From Erythrobacter sp. AP23 (GTDB taxonomy: Bacteria; Pseudomonadota; Alphaproteobacteria; Sphingomonadales; Sphingomonadaceae): a DNA stretch of 64,000 bases. The stretch covers positions 124,001-188,000 of the forward strand of contig NZ_LNBY01000018.1 in the NCBI RefSeq assembly GCF_001542855.1, written 5' to 3'. Positions 52,725 through 61,763 of this stretch are shown piece by piece. Both the position numbers and the translations under genes were made by a program. Below the pieces are notes generated by a model, which saw only the letters and a list, made by a program, of their open reading frames with translations, ran no database searches and was not told the origin of the DNA. The stretch's first letter is position 1. The number at the start of each line of letters is the position of its first letter.

Positions 52725-53912
52725 TCAATGGACCCGCTGGTACATCGTCATGACACAAGCACCTCCGACACCCAGATTGTGCTGCAACGCTGTGCGGGCG
52801 CCGGATACCTGACGTGCTTCTGCCTGATCGCGTAGCTGCCAGACGAGTTCGGCGCATTGGGCAAGGCCGGTTGCGCCCAGCGGATGGCCCTTGGACAGAA
52901 GGCCACCGGAAGGGTTGACAACGACCTGTCCGCCATAGGTGTTGTCGCCATCTTCGACGAAGCGTTCGGACTGGCCCTGAGGCACAAGCCCAATCGCCTC
53001 GTAACTCAACAGTTCATTGGTCGTGAAGCAGTCGTGGAGTTCGACAACGTCCACGTCTTGCGGCCCCACTCCCGCTTCGTCGTAAAGGGAGTGCGACGCC
53101 CTTACAGCCATGTCGTAGCCCACGACATTCATCATGCTGCCGCTGTCGAAACTGCTGCGAGTGTCGGTCGTCATTGTCTGGCCGATGATCTGCACCGAAC
53201 CGTCGAGGCCATGGCGGCGGGCGAACTCTGCAGAACAAACGAGCGCGGCGGCTGCGCCGCAAGTGGGGGGGCAGCATTGCAGGCGGGTCAAAGGATCGAA
53301 GATCGGTGGAGACGACAGTATCTGCTCGAGCGACAAGTCGTCGCGGAAGACCGCATTGGGGTTGTTCTTCGCGTGGCGACGAGCTTTGAGGGCGATCTTG
53401 GCGAAGGTCTCCCGTCGAGTGCCATAAAGCTCCATGTGTTCGCGGCCGGCGCCGCCGAACAATTGCGCTGCCGGAGGCGCGTCGGCCTCACCTTGGATTT
53501 CGCTCATGGCGGCCTTGAACCTGACGAGCGGATTGACCCGATCCGTCCAGGCCGTGCCCAAGGCACCTGGCGGCATCTGCTCGAAACCGACTGCCAGAGC
53601 GCAGTCCGCAGACCCGCTCGCGACAGCCTGCCTTGCCAGGAAAAGGGCCGTTGAGCCCGTCGAGCAATTGTTGTTCACATTCGTGATTGGAACGCCGGAC
53701 AGGCCGGTCTCGTAGACCGCAGCTTGTCCGGAGCAGCTCTCGCCGTAGACATAGCCGGCATAGATTTGCCCGATCAGCGAGTAATCGCCGAGACCTGCGT
53801 GACCGAAGGCGGCTTCGATCGCATCTTGAGCCAGCGCAACATAGCTCTTGCCTTCGCTGGGCTTGTGGAAGCGGCTCATGCCGACCCCGGCAACAACGAC
53901 ATTTTTGTTCAT
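52725..53912 (-). CDS. SCP-x/lipid-transfer type thiolase
   Basis: A 395-residue thiolase of the SCP-x class. Candidate nucleophile Cys83 lies in VNNNCSTGSTALFLARQAV; VELHDCFTTNELLSYEA carries the active-site histidine and GGLLSKGHPLGATGLAQ the C-terminal catalytic loop. SCP-x thiolases cleave 3-oxoacyl-CoA, often 2-methyl-branched or steroid-side-chain substrates. Start 53912 gives the canonical MNKNVVVAGVGMSRF opening. It is 17 bases downstream of the SDR gene. It should catalyse the last step of the local beta-oxidation route. Confidence 0.92.
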   Translation of the reverse strand: MNKNVVVAGVGMSRFHKPSEGKSYVALAQDAIEAAFGHAGLGDYSLIGQIYAGYVYGESCSGQAAVYETGLSGVPITNVNNNCSTGSTALFLARQAVASGSADCALAVGFEQMPPGALGTAWTDRVNPLVRFKAAMSEIQGEADAPPAAQLFGGAGREHMELYGTRRETFAKIALKARRHAKNNPNAVFRDDLSLEQILSSPPIFDPLTRLQCCPPTCGAAAALVCSAEFARRHGLDGSVQIIGQTMTTDTRSSFDSGSMMNVVGYDMAVRASHSLYDEAGVGPQDVDVVELHDCFTTNELLSYEAIGLVPQGQSERFVEDGDNTYGGQVVVNPSGGLLSKGHPLGATGLAQCAELVWQLRDQAEARQVSGARTALQHNLGVGGACVMTMYQRVH

Positions 53913-53929
53913 GGGTGGTCTTTCCGCGA

Positions 53930-54847
53930 TCAATTGACCCAATCGAATGGGTGCGAGGTGATTTGTTCGAGCTTCTCGAATGTGTCCTGGATCGCGCTGG
54001 GAAACTCTGCCCGGTCGAATGCGACGATCTCGTCCCAACTTGCAGCGACGCCCTCGGCCGTCATCTCACCGTTGCGCCCTATGTCGGCGCCTTGGGATCG
54101 CTGCCACCGAAGTTTCGCGATCCAGCCACCGCCGACCTCGAACAATCCGCCGGTTTCGTTGGAGGTATCGTGGCAGAGATAGGCGACGAGCGGGCTGATC
54201 AGTGTTGGATCGAGGACCGAAGTGACTTCGTCTGGCAAGACGGTCGCGAGCATTCTCGAAGCGGCGACCGGCGCGATGGTGTTCACCAGGATATTCTTGG
54301 ATTGGCCCTCGACGGCAAGCGTGTTGGCGAGACCCAGGACGCCGAGTTTCGCCGCACTGTAGTTCGCTTGCCCGAAGTTTCCGTAGATCCCGGCAGCAGA
54401 GGAGGTGAAGATGACCCGGCCGTTCCCCTGTGCCATCATGTGCGGCCACGCCGCCTTGGTCACGCGCGCTGCGCCGAGCAGATGGACGCGGTATACGAGG
54501 TCCCATTCGTCGTCTGTCTGCTTCTTGAACGAGCGATCGCGCAGGATTCCCGCATTGTTCACGAGAACGTCCACGCGCTGGAAGTGATCGAGCGCACGCC
54601 CGACTATCGCCTCGCCATGCTCGACCGAGTGATAGTCCGCTTCCGCAATTCCGCCGGCGGCGCGGATCGTGTCGACGACTTCGTCCGCCGAGGTGCTACT
54701 GCGGCCTGATCCGGTACTGTCGGTGCCCAAATCGTTGACCAGAACTTTGGCCCCTCGCCTCGCGAACTCAAGCGCGTGCGCGCGGCCCAGTCCGGTCCCC
54801 GCACCAGTGACGATCACAGCTTTGCCATCGAAGTGGAGTTCGTCCAT
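53930..54847 (-). CDS. SDR dehydrogenase, MFE-2/17beta-HSD4-like
   Basis: A 305-residue short-chain dehydrogenase. The cofactor motif is TGAGTGLGRAHALEFA, with NDLG after strand 2 favouring NAD+; NNAG, catalytic Ser150 region and Tyr163/Lys167 in YSAAKLG are present. The length and the C-terminal stretch resemble the (R)-3-hydroxyacyl-CoA dehydrogenase module of peroxisomal multifunctional enzyme 2. It would oxidise the (R)-hydroxyacyl-CoA made by the MaoC pair. It sits upstream of the thiolase in the same orientation, and about 100 bases downstream of the MFS gene. Confidence 0.9.
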   Translation of the reverse strand: MDELHFDGKAVIVTGAGTGLGRAHALEFARRGAKVLVNDLGTDSTGSGRSSTSADEVVDTIRAAGGIAEADYHSVEHGEAIVGRALDHFQRVDVLVNNAGILRDRSFKKQTDDEWDLVYRVHLLGAARVTKAAWPHMMAQGNGRVIFTSSAAGIYGNFGQANYSAAKLGVLGLANTLAVEGQSKNILVNTIAPVAASRMLATVLPDEVTSVLDPTLISPLVAYLCHDTSNETGGLFEVGGGWIAKLRWQRSQGADIGRNGEMTAEGVAASWDEIVAFDRAEFPSAIQDTFEKLEQITSHPFDWVN

Positions 54848-54947
54848 CTCAGCGCATCCCGTTTCAAGAAGGTCGCTGGTGAGACGTTCGGTTTGGTGAC
54901 AACCCTAGTCAGCGCATCGCGTCATTCACTCCCGCAATCGGGCCAAG

Positions 54948-56249
54948 CTAGTCCGTCTCGACCAGCTCCTCACGCAGACTGCGACCGGCGCGCCAGAGCA
55001 AAGCGGCACTGACGATGTAGAGGATCAGCCCGGCCAGCAAGGCATAGCGCAGACTGTCCGTTCCCACCGACGGCTGCATGAGATCGCTCAGAATGCCGAT
55101 CGCCAATGGCCCCAGGCCGAGCCCGACGAGATTGGTGACCAGCAGCAAAACCGCCGAGGCCGTTGCGCGCGCATTGTGCGGCACGATGCCCTGAATGATC
55201 GAGAGTGCGGGCCCCATGTACACGTAACCGAGAAAGGTAACGGGAAACAGGGCAGCCAGCGCGATACCCTTGCTCGGCGCCAGGGCGAAAAGCACGGCGA
55301 AGGGTACGGACAGCAGCAAGGCATAGGCGGGAAATCGAACATACCAGCGCTTGTCGATGGCTCCCAGGCGATCGGAGATGTAGCCGCCGAGGAATATCCC
55401 TGCTCCGGCCATCGAACCGATAATGAGTGCGAGCCAGGTTCCAACCTCTCCCGTTCCCATTCCGTAGGTTCGGATCAAATAGGTCGGGATCCATTGACCG
55501 ACGCCATAAGAGACGAACGATGCCGCCGAACATCCCGCTATGACGTATCGAATGGACGACGCGCCGAACACGATATTGGCAACCTCGCGAGGTTTCAGCG
55601 TTGCGATTTTCGACCCGGCATTCCCCTGTCTGGTCGGGATGTCTCGGACAGTCGCGAAAACGAGTGCGGCGAGAAACAGTCCGGGGACACCCATGGCAAC
55701 GAAGGCAGCGCGCCAGCCGAACAGTTGGTTGACCCATCCGCCAACCAGGTAGCCGACCAGCAACCCTGCGGGCATGCCCAGCGAGAAGATTGCCATGGCC
55801 GTGGCCCTCTTGGAGGGCGGAAAGTAGTCGGCGATCATTGCCTGTGCGGGCGGGGATGCTCCGGCTTCGCCGATGGACACGCCGATCCTGTAGAGGAGGA
55901 GCTGGGTGAAGTTCGCCGCCGTGCCGCACAGCGCAGTCATGAAGCTCCATGCTGCAACCGAGCATCCGATGATCCTTACGCGATTTCCCCGGTCGGCAAG
56001 CCGGGCGATCGGTATCCCGAAGGTCGTGTAGAATATCGCGAAGGCAAGACCGGACAGGAGCCCCAATTGCGTATCGGAAAGCTGCATCGTTTCCGAAATC
56101 GGCTGCATCAAAATCGCCAGAATCTGCCGATCCGCGTAGTTGAACGTACAGGTCAGGAACAAGACGAAAAGGATGTAATTGGCCTGCCGGTCATCGACAT
56201 GTTTCGTGAATGTGTTCGGGCCCATTTCGGTCGCATTATTCCGATGCAT
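54948..56249 (-). CDS. MFS transporter (Spinster-like group)
   Basis: A major facilitator permease of about 433 residues with 12 predicted helices. It opens with NYILFVLFLTCTFNYADRQILAILMQP and has the A-motif-like GLAFAIFYTTFGIPIARLADRGNRV between helices 2 and 3. This group is common in sphingomonad catabolic clusters and is often labelled Spinster-like. It may carry the substrate or a degradation product across the inner membrane. The start is ambiguous: ATGs at 56279, 56249 and 56225 all precede the first helix and overlap the end of the thioesterase gene. Confidence 0.9.
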   Translation of the reverse strand: MHRNNATEMGPNTFTKHVDDRQANYILFVLFLTCTFNYADRQILAILMQPISETMQLSDTQLGLLSGLAFAIFYTTFGIPIARLADRGNRVRIIGCSVAAWSFMTALCGTAANFTQLLLYRIGVSIGEAGASPPAQAMIADYFPPSKRATAMAIFSLGMPAGLLVGYLVGGWVNQLFGWRAAFVAMGVPGLFLAALVFATVRDIPTRQGNAGSKIATLKPREVANIVFGASSIRYVIAGCSAASFVSYGVGQWIPTYLIRTYGMGTGEVGTWLALIIGSMAGAGIFLGGYISDRLGAIDKRWYVRFPAYALLLSVPFAVLFALAPSKGIALAALFPVTFLGYVYMGPALSIIQGIVPHNARATASAVLLLVTNLVGLGLGPLAIGILSDLMQPSVGTDSLRYALLAGLILYIVSAALLWRAGRSLREELVETD

Positions 56250-56724
56250 CGATGCTGCCCTTACCTGATTTTCCAGCATTGTGGTCGATTTTCACGGCAG
56301 GTCGCGCTGCATCACGTGGCGTCGCATATCTGCATCGCGCCAGACCAACGATCCTCTCGCCATTCACGATCTCGATATCCACCAAGTTTACCGTACGCCC
56401 CAATTGTCTCGCTACTGCATTAGCGATCAACTCTCCACCGTCTGCCGGGGCCATGAAGTCTAACCGCAAATCGATTGTGGCGATCGGGCGCTCGTACAGC
56501 ATTCCGAGGAGAGCAGCTCCGGCCGTGTCGGCCAAGGCTAGCAAGATGCCGCCGTGATATTGTTCGCCTTCGGGCAAGCGTGCAAAATGACGTTCAGCTT
56601 GGATGGAAAAAGTCGCTTTTCCCTCCTCCACCGCAATGGCGTCCAAGCTGATGCCAAGGTGAGCATAGAAGGGCGATCGCTGCAGGATGGCCTGCGCTGC
56701 TTCTATGTCGAAGGGCTCTGTCAT
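56236..56724 (-). CDS. PaaI-type acyl-CoA thioesterase
   Basis: A 162-residue hot-dog thioesterase with the PaaI-like loop GEQYHGGILLALADTAGA and MAPADGGELIANA. It should hydrolyse aromatic or medium-chain acyl-CoAs. Start 56724 overlaps the MDR stop (ATGA). It is the second thioesterase in the cluster; such enzymes free CoA when intermediates stall. The longer upstream reading is the antisense-frame extension of the MDR gene and was discarded. Confidence 0.85.
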   Translation of the reverse strand: MTEPFDIEAAQAILQRSPFYAHLGISLDAIAVEEGKATFSIQAERHFARLPEGEQYHGGILLALADTAGAALLGMLYERPIATIDLRLDFMAPADGGELIANAVARQLGRTVNLVDIEIVNGERIVGLARCRYATPRDAARPAVKIDHNAGKSGKGSIDASE

Positions 56725-57734
56725 TGCGTAATCACGATCTTTCCGAAAGTGGAACGGCTTTCGAGCAATTCCATCGCCTCGACCGCCTCCTCCAACGGCT
56801 TCCTCGTGGATATCGCCGGGAAGATCTCCTTGCGCTCGAGGTGAACCATCAGGGCGGCGATGTCTTCGCGCAACCAGCCATTGGAACCCACGATAGTCTG
56901 CTCGAAGCTCCAGATGTAGCGCAGGTCCGTTTTCGGGGCGTAGCCTGCGGTCGCACCGCAGGTGAGGACACGCCCCCCCTTCGCGAGACATTTCAGCGAT
57001 TCGACCCATGTGTCACCACCGGTGAAGTTGACGATCACGTCCGCGCCGCCGCCGGTGCCGAACACGTTCGGTTTTCCGAAAAGTTCGATGACCTGCTCAC
57101 GGAAGGGGCGCCGGGTGTAATCGACCAGATGGTGTGCGCCGAGTTCAGCCAGACGATCGAGCTTATCGGCCGAGCTGGCACAAGCCACGACTTCCGCCCC
57201 CATGAGCATCGCGATCTGTACACACGCCGTCCCGACCCCTCCGCTTGCGCCCAGGATCACCACTTTCTCCCCGCGGGAAATTTTGCCTCTTGCCACCATC
57301 ATCCGATAGGCAGTTGCGTATGCCATGGGCAGGCAGGCGGCTTCGTCGAATGAAACTCCTTTCGGAATGGCCAATGCCTGATGCGCGGGCGCGACCATAA
57401 ACTCGGCCAGCCCGCCGGGGGTCGTCTCCCCGATCATCCCGAATTGCGTTCGGTTTATCGGGTCGAACAACACTCTATCGCCGGGACGCCAGCCATCGAC
57501 TTCCTCGCCGACTTCCACGACTTCGCCGGCCACATCGCATCCCACGATCAGCGGAAACTCCAGATCGATGCCGGGCATGCCTCGCCGAGTGAATATGTCG
57601 TGATAATTGAGCGAAGTTGCGCGGACACGGATGAGCAAGTCTTCCGTACCGGGTTCGGGCCTGGGGAAATTATCCTCGAGGACGAATGCGTCATTATCAC
57701 CGTGCCGGTGCAGCACTACAGCTTTCATACCCAT
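56721..57734 (-). CDS. Zinc-independent MDR oxidoreductase (quinone oxidoreductase-like)
   Basis: A 337-residue medium-chain reductase of the quinone oxidoreductase/enoyl reductase branch. It opens MKAVVLHRHGDNDAFVLEDNFP and has the NADPH motif VVILGASGGVGTACVQIA. The catalytic zinc ligands are not conserved (LNYHDIFTRRG has no cysteine there). It could reduce a 2-enoyl-CoA, an alpha,beta-unsaturated ketone or a quinone. Six bases separate it from the M20 gene upstream. No acyl-CoA dehydrogenase is present in the cluster, so this enzyme may be a linking redox step. Confidence 0.88.
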   Translation of the reverse strand: MGMKAVVLHRHGDNDAFVLEDNFPRPEPGTEDLLIRVRATSLNYHDIFTRRGMPGIDLEFPLIVGCDVAGEVVEVGEEVDGWRPGDRVLFDPINRTQFGMIGETTPGGLAEFMVAPAHQALAIPKGVSFDEAACLPMAYATAYRMMVARGKISRGEKVVILGASGGVGTACVQIAMLMGAEVVACASSADKLDRLAELGAHHLVDYTRRPFREQVIELFGKPNVFGTGGGADVIVNFTGGDTWVESLKCLAKGGRVLTCGATAGYAPKTDLRYIWSFEQTIVGSNGWLREDIAALMVHLERKEIFPAISTRKPLEEAVEAMELLESRSTFGKIVITQ

Positions 57735-57740
57735 GGCGTC

Positions 57741-59045
57741 CTACATTTGCCTCCGCTCGATCCCGCGCACACCGCACCATCGCGCGATGAACAGCGCCAG
57801 GACCTTCGTCACACGCTTCAAGGAGTCGAGGTCGACAGCCTCATCGAAAGAGTGGATGTTCCTTCCCCGGGCGCCGTAGACTAGTGCCGGAAAGCCACCG
57901 TAGAGGCCGAATGTGCGGGCGTCCGACGTAGCTGGCGTAAGGAGCTCTTCCGGTGCGGCCCCGGCGATCGCCCGATGGCAATCGATCAGCAGGTTCCAGG
58001 GCTCTTCCGCATCCGTCACGACATAGCCTCGCGCCTTGAAACCACCTTCGCGCAGAACCGGACGGTGTTCCGCCAGGAAATCGTTCGCCTCTGCGATATC
58101 TTCCACCCTTCGGCGGATCTGAGCGACCGTATCCTCGAGTGACCACCCGGGAAACAATCCGACCCGCAGGCTGATCGCGCATTGGCTCGGCACGCTGGAA
58201 ACCCAATCCCCCCCGGAAATCATGCCAAGATTGATGTTGATGGGGTTCTCGATCGAATCGAACGGCGCGTGTTCACCCTTCAGCGCATTCCATTCGGGCT
58301 GGAGGGCGCGAATGCCGTCGGCGATCAGAAGTGCGTTGTCGACCGCACTGGAACCGAAGCCTGCGCTGCCCGATGCATGCTGGGGGTCGCCGGGAACATC
58401 GACATGCAGCCACAGCACGCCCGCCTGGGCGCGGACGATCTGTTCGCCGGAGGGCTCCGGGATGACAGCAAGATCGGCCTGGTATCCACGCATCAGGCAG
58501 GCGACCGTGCCGTTTCCGGTGCACTCTTCCTCCGCAACCGATTCGATGTGCAGGGGCGATGCGGGCTGGACGCCTGCTGCGAGCAGTGCACGATAAGCGC
58601 CAAGACACGCTATTACTCCAGACTTCATGTCGGCACTGCCGCGCCCGTAGAGCCAGCCGTCGCGCTCGACCGGCTCGTAGGGGGGCGTGCTCCAGCGGCC
58701 GATGTCGCCGGGCGGCACGACATCGATATGCCCGTTCAGTATGAGGGATCGACCCTCGGACCGCTCCGTGGAAACCGACCCCACCACGCAGTCGAGCCGA
58801 TCGCCGGAAATGCCCTGGGCCGGCGGAGAGCTCCCCGGATGGCCGAGAACGCTCTCGAGTTCAGCCTGCCAACGATCGACCTCGAGGCCGAGATCTGCCA
58901 TCGCCGCGGAGACGATATCCTGTGCCGCGCTTTCCCGGCCCGAGAGAGATGGCACCCGGATCGTTTCTGCGGTCAATCTCAACTGCTCATCGTAACCGTC
59001 CTCGACGGCCGAACAGATCTTCTCGATGAGGTGCTCGTCGAGCAT
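57741..59045 (-). CDS. M20 deacylase (ArgE/DapE-like)
   Basis: A 434-residue zinc peptidase/deacylase. His106/Asp108 in LNGHIDVVPPG, Asp139 in GRGSADMKSG and the Glu172/Glu173 general base in SVAEEECTGNG form the metal centre; the last ligand is in the NIHSFDEAVD segment. This is the ArgE/DapE/ACY1 class, distinct from the M20D enzyme at 43759. It would cut an N-acyl group from an amino acid. Start 59045 (MLDEHLI) has a GAGAGG upstream; 59069 is an alternative. It is the first enzyme after the TonB receptor, which makes it a good candidate for the opening hydrolysis. Confidence 0.9.
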   Translation of the reverse strand: MLDEHLIEKICSAVEDGYDEQLRLTAETIRVPSLSGRESAAQDIVSAAMADLGLEVDRWQAELESVLGHPGSSPPAQGISGDRLDCVVGSVSTERSEGRSLILNGHIDVVPPGDIGRWSTPPYEPVERDGWLYGRGSADMKSGVIACLGAYRALLAAGVQPASPLHIESVAEEECTGNGTVACLMRGYQADLAVIPEPSGEQIVRAQAGVLWLHVDVPGDPQHASGSAGFGSSAVDNALLIADGIRALQPEWNALKGEHAPFDSIENPININLGMISGGDWVSSVPSQCAISLRVGLFPGWSLEDTVAQIRRRVEDIAEANDFLAEHRPVLREGGFKARGYVVTDAEEPWNLLIDCHRAIAGAAPEELLTPATSDARTFGLYGGFPALVYGARGRNIHSFDEAVDLDSLKRVTKVLALFIARWCGVRGIERRQM

Positions 59046-59117
59046 CTGGGTGCCTCTCGCTGCAATCATGTTCGGAAGTGCGGGGCCTGGCCCGAAGCGA
59101 CGTCGGCTGCGGCTTGC

Positions 59118-61313
59118 TCAGAAGCTGAAGGTCGCATCGATCCCGTAGGTCCTTGGCGGAGTGTAATTCACGACATCCGCACCCACGAAAGGGAACGCAT
59201 CTTCGATGACGACTTGATCGGTTAGGTTCTTGACCCAGGCGGACAATTTCCACGAATCGTCGTCGGGGCCGAAACCGATGCGGGCGTTGAATAACGACGA
59301 GGACGGAATGAAGTTGCTCGGGATCGTCGCCGCATTGGAGTATTGGTCGGACACGTAAGTGAAATCGACCCGCGGCGAAATCTGCAAGCGTTCCGTCACG
59401 TAGAAGGAGTAGTCGATCGCGGCGGAAGCCGTCCATTCGGGTGCACGAAGCAGTGGATTGCCGGAAAAATCGACCCCCGGTTGGAGAATATACTCACGAA
59501 ATTCGGCATCGGTGTAGCCGAGACTGCCCGATAGAATCAGGTCATCGACGGGTTCTGCGGTCAGCTCGATCTCGCCACCCAGCGCGCGCGCGCTCGCCGC
59601 GTTGCGGATGACAAAGGAGAGCCCGTTGAAATTGCTGACCTGAAGGTCCTGGTAATCCAGATAGAAGATGGCTGCGTTGAGCGACATCCTTCGGTCGAAG
59701 AACACCCCCTTGTATCCGATTTCGTAGTTGGTTGCGGTCTCCGGTTCGAATGTGAAACCATCGGGGTTCGTATCGACGACAAAATCGTTGTTGAACCCAC
59801 CCCCCTTGAAACCGGTCGAGATCGTTGCGTAAATCGATGAATCGGGTGTCAGGGCATAGCGGGTGCCCAGCGTATAGGTCAGTTCCTTGTCGGTCCGGCT
59901 CGAAAGAGTGCGCGGAATGCTGGGCAGAAGGAATACCGCACTTCCTGTCGGGGAAAAAATCTGCCGGAAATCGTTATCCTTCGTATCCGAGGTATATCTC
60001 AGGCCGCCGAAGGCCGTCAGCGCATCGGTCAGGTTGACGTTGACATGGCTGAAGACGGCATAGGTCTTAGTGGTCACTTCGCCGACATTCGATCCTAGCA
60101 GCTCGCCACCAAATACGCTGCCCCCGGGAACCGGCCTATCGAAGCGCGCTTCCTGCCAAAAATACTGACCGCCGATTATGAACGTCCCCCACTCCGCATC
60201 GCCGGGGGATGCAATCCTCAGTTCCTGCGAGAATTGCTCGACTTCGTCGCGGAAGTCGATCGTGAACAAATCCACTGGCGAGAGATCCTGATCGTAGGCC
60301 AGCCGTACTTTCGCCGACCGGTAAGCGGTGATGGACGTCAATGAAAAGCCACCCCCAAGTTCGTAGTCGAGGGTTAATGCGGCACCACCGGTTTGCCTGT
60401 CTTCGAAGTTGTCGGGCGCGTTGAAATTCACCGTGTAGGGCCCGGGCACGAACCCCGGACCGTTCAGGGGTTCCTGGGGCGCCAGCTCGCTGAACGCATC
60501 GAGATAATCGGCCGCGAGAAGCACGGTGAGCGAATCTCCGACATCGAACTGCAACTGCGCGCGGACATTGTCGACGTTGTTGGACCCCAGACGCGAACCG
60601 TCGAAGACGTTGGTGATGAAGCCATCGCGCTGCGAGTGGTTGGCGGAGATTCTGAGAGCGGCCCGGCCTTCGACCAGAGGGATGTTGACCGATCCCCGAA
60701 GCGTCCAGAAGTCGAAATTGCCATACTGCGCGGTGACCGTTCCACCGAACACATCGTATTCGGGCTTCTTACTGACGATGTTGATAGCGCCAGATATGCT
60801 ATTCTTGCCGTACAGCGTCCCCTGAGGGCCGCGAAGCACCTCCACGCGCTCGATGTCGTCCAGAGGGACCCCGAACCCTTCGCGACGCCCTACCGGGACT
60901 TGATCCAGATACACGACCACGCCGTCTTCGAAGCCGAGGTTGCGGACATTCGAAAACACCCCGCGGATTGTGATCTTGGGCCGGGAATCGAACGATCCAT
61001 CGGGCAGCGATACGTTCGCCAGGCTGCGACCGACGTCCTCGATCGTGGCGGCACCGGTTCGTTCGAGGACACGTTCGTCGAGCGCCGCGATGGAGATCGG
61101 AACATCGATCAGCCGCTCGGCTCTTTTCTGAGCCGTGACGATGATCACGGGGCCTTCCTGCTCGCCAGCTTCAGGTTGTGCAGCCGGATCCGCTTCCGTT
61201 TGCGCGTGCGCCGTACCGGCGAATGCGGCACCGATCATTGCGGCTGCGGCGGCGGATGTCAGCTTCGCCGCTCGATGGCGAGCAATAAAGGACCCCAAAT
61301 TGCTGACCTGCAT
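59118..61313 (-). CDS. TonB-dependent outer-membrane receptor
   Basis: A 731-residue outer-membrane receptor. Signal peptide about 1-37 (ends GTAHA), TonB-box-like IIVTAQKRAE near 54-63, plug domain (about 65-170; IRGVFSNVRN, VEVLRGPQGTLYGKNSISGAINIVS) and a beta-barrel that ends ATFSF with the terminal phenylalanine. It has no N-terminal STN signalling domain. This barrel type is frequent in sphingomonad catabolic clusters. Start 61313 has GGGGAG nine bases upstream. It should import the cluster's substrate. The region in front holds a perfect inverted repeat and the promoter for the 16-gene run. Confidence 0.92.
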   Translation of the reverse strand: MQVSNLGSFIARHRAAKLTSAAAAAMIGAAFAGTAHAQTEADPAAQPEAGEQEGPVIIVTAQKRAERLIDVPISIAALDERVLERTGAATIEDVGRSLANVSLPDGSFDSRPKITIRGVFSNVRNLGFEDGVVVYLDQVPVGRREGFGVPLDDIERVEVLRGPQGTLYGKNSISGAINIVSKKPEYDVFGGTVTAQYGNFDFWTLRGSVNIPLVEGRAALRISANHSQRDGFITNVFDGSRLGSNNVDNVRAQLQFDVGDSLTVLLAADYLDAFSELAPQEPLNGPGFVPGPYTVNFNAPDNFEDRQTGGAALTLDYELGGGFSLTSITAYRSAKVRLAYDQDLSPVDLFTIDFRDEVEQFSQELRIASPGDAEWGTFIIGGQYFWQEARFDRPVPGGSVFGGELLGSNVGEVTTKTYAVFSHVNVNLTDALTAFGGLRYTSDTKDNDFRQIFSPTGSAVFLLPSIPRTLSSRTDKELTYTLGTRYALTPDSSIYATISTGFKGGGFNNDFVVDTNPDGFTFEPETATNYEIGYKGVFFDRRMSLNAAIFYLDYQDLQVSNFNGLSFVIRNAASARALGGEIELTAEPVDDLILSGSLGYTDAEFREYILQPGVDFSGNPLLRAPEWTASAAIDYSFYVTERLQISPRVDFTYVSDQYSNAATIPSNFIPSSSLFNARIGFGPDDDSWKLSAWVKNLTDQVVIEDAFPFVGADVVNYTPPRTYGIDATFSF

Positions 61314-61763
61314 GATGACCATCTCCCCGCTCCCTCATTCAGCTACCAATCGCATCTTGGCAGGAAGCCGATTGCTTCCGCGTCTGGTGGTAATGACGCT
61401 GGCGCGTCCAAGGACCCTAGTTTCGGGCTCGCGTCCAAAGCAGCAAGCAGATTGCCGACCCCCACCGGACGCCCTGCAATCGAGCGCGTGACCGAAACCC
61501 CAAGCAGCTGTTCGACCGGCGACATCTTTTGTGCGTAGCACAAGCGCTGCGCGAAAGAAGGTTGTCGAAATGCCAGCGCGCACTTAACCTTACGCGATGG
61601 ACTGCCGGCCGGTTGATTTTTTCGCAATCTTCTGGTCGGCTTTTCGACGGGCGGTCTTCGACCTGCCACTACGCAAGAGCACTCCTTCAAGCCGGAGTAC
61701 TATGTTGGCACCTCGGGCCGCAGCGAAGCGCTTTACGCTGCAGAAGTAAGCTAGGTTCATTCA
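61314..61763. other. 450-base intergenic control region
   Basis: It separates the receptor (minus strand) and the sigma factor gene (plus strand). It contains the inverted repeat TTGTGC-GTA-GCACAA and no supported gene. Both divergent promoters should lie here. Confidence 0.6.
61529..61543. promoter_or_regulatory. Perfect inverted repeat TTGTGC-GTA-GCACAA
   Basis: A 6-bp perfect dyad with a 3-base centre in the shared receptor/sigma control region, 216 bases upstream of the receptor start and 221 before the sigma start. It has the look of an operator for a dimeric regulator; no regulator of that kind is encoded in the visible cluster apart from the sigma/anti-sigma pair. Confidence 0.45.
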
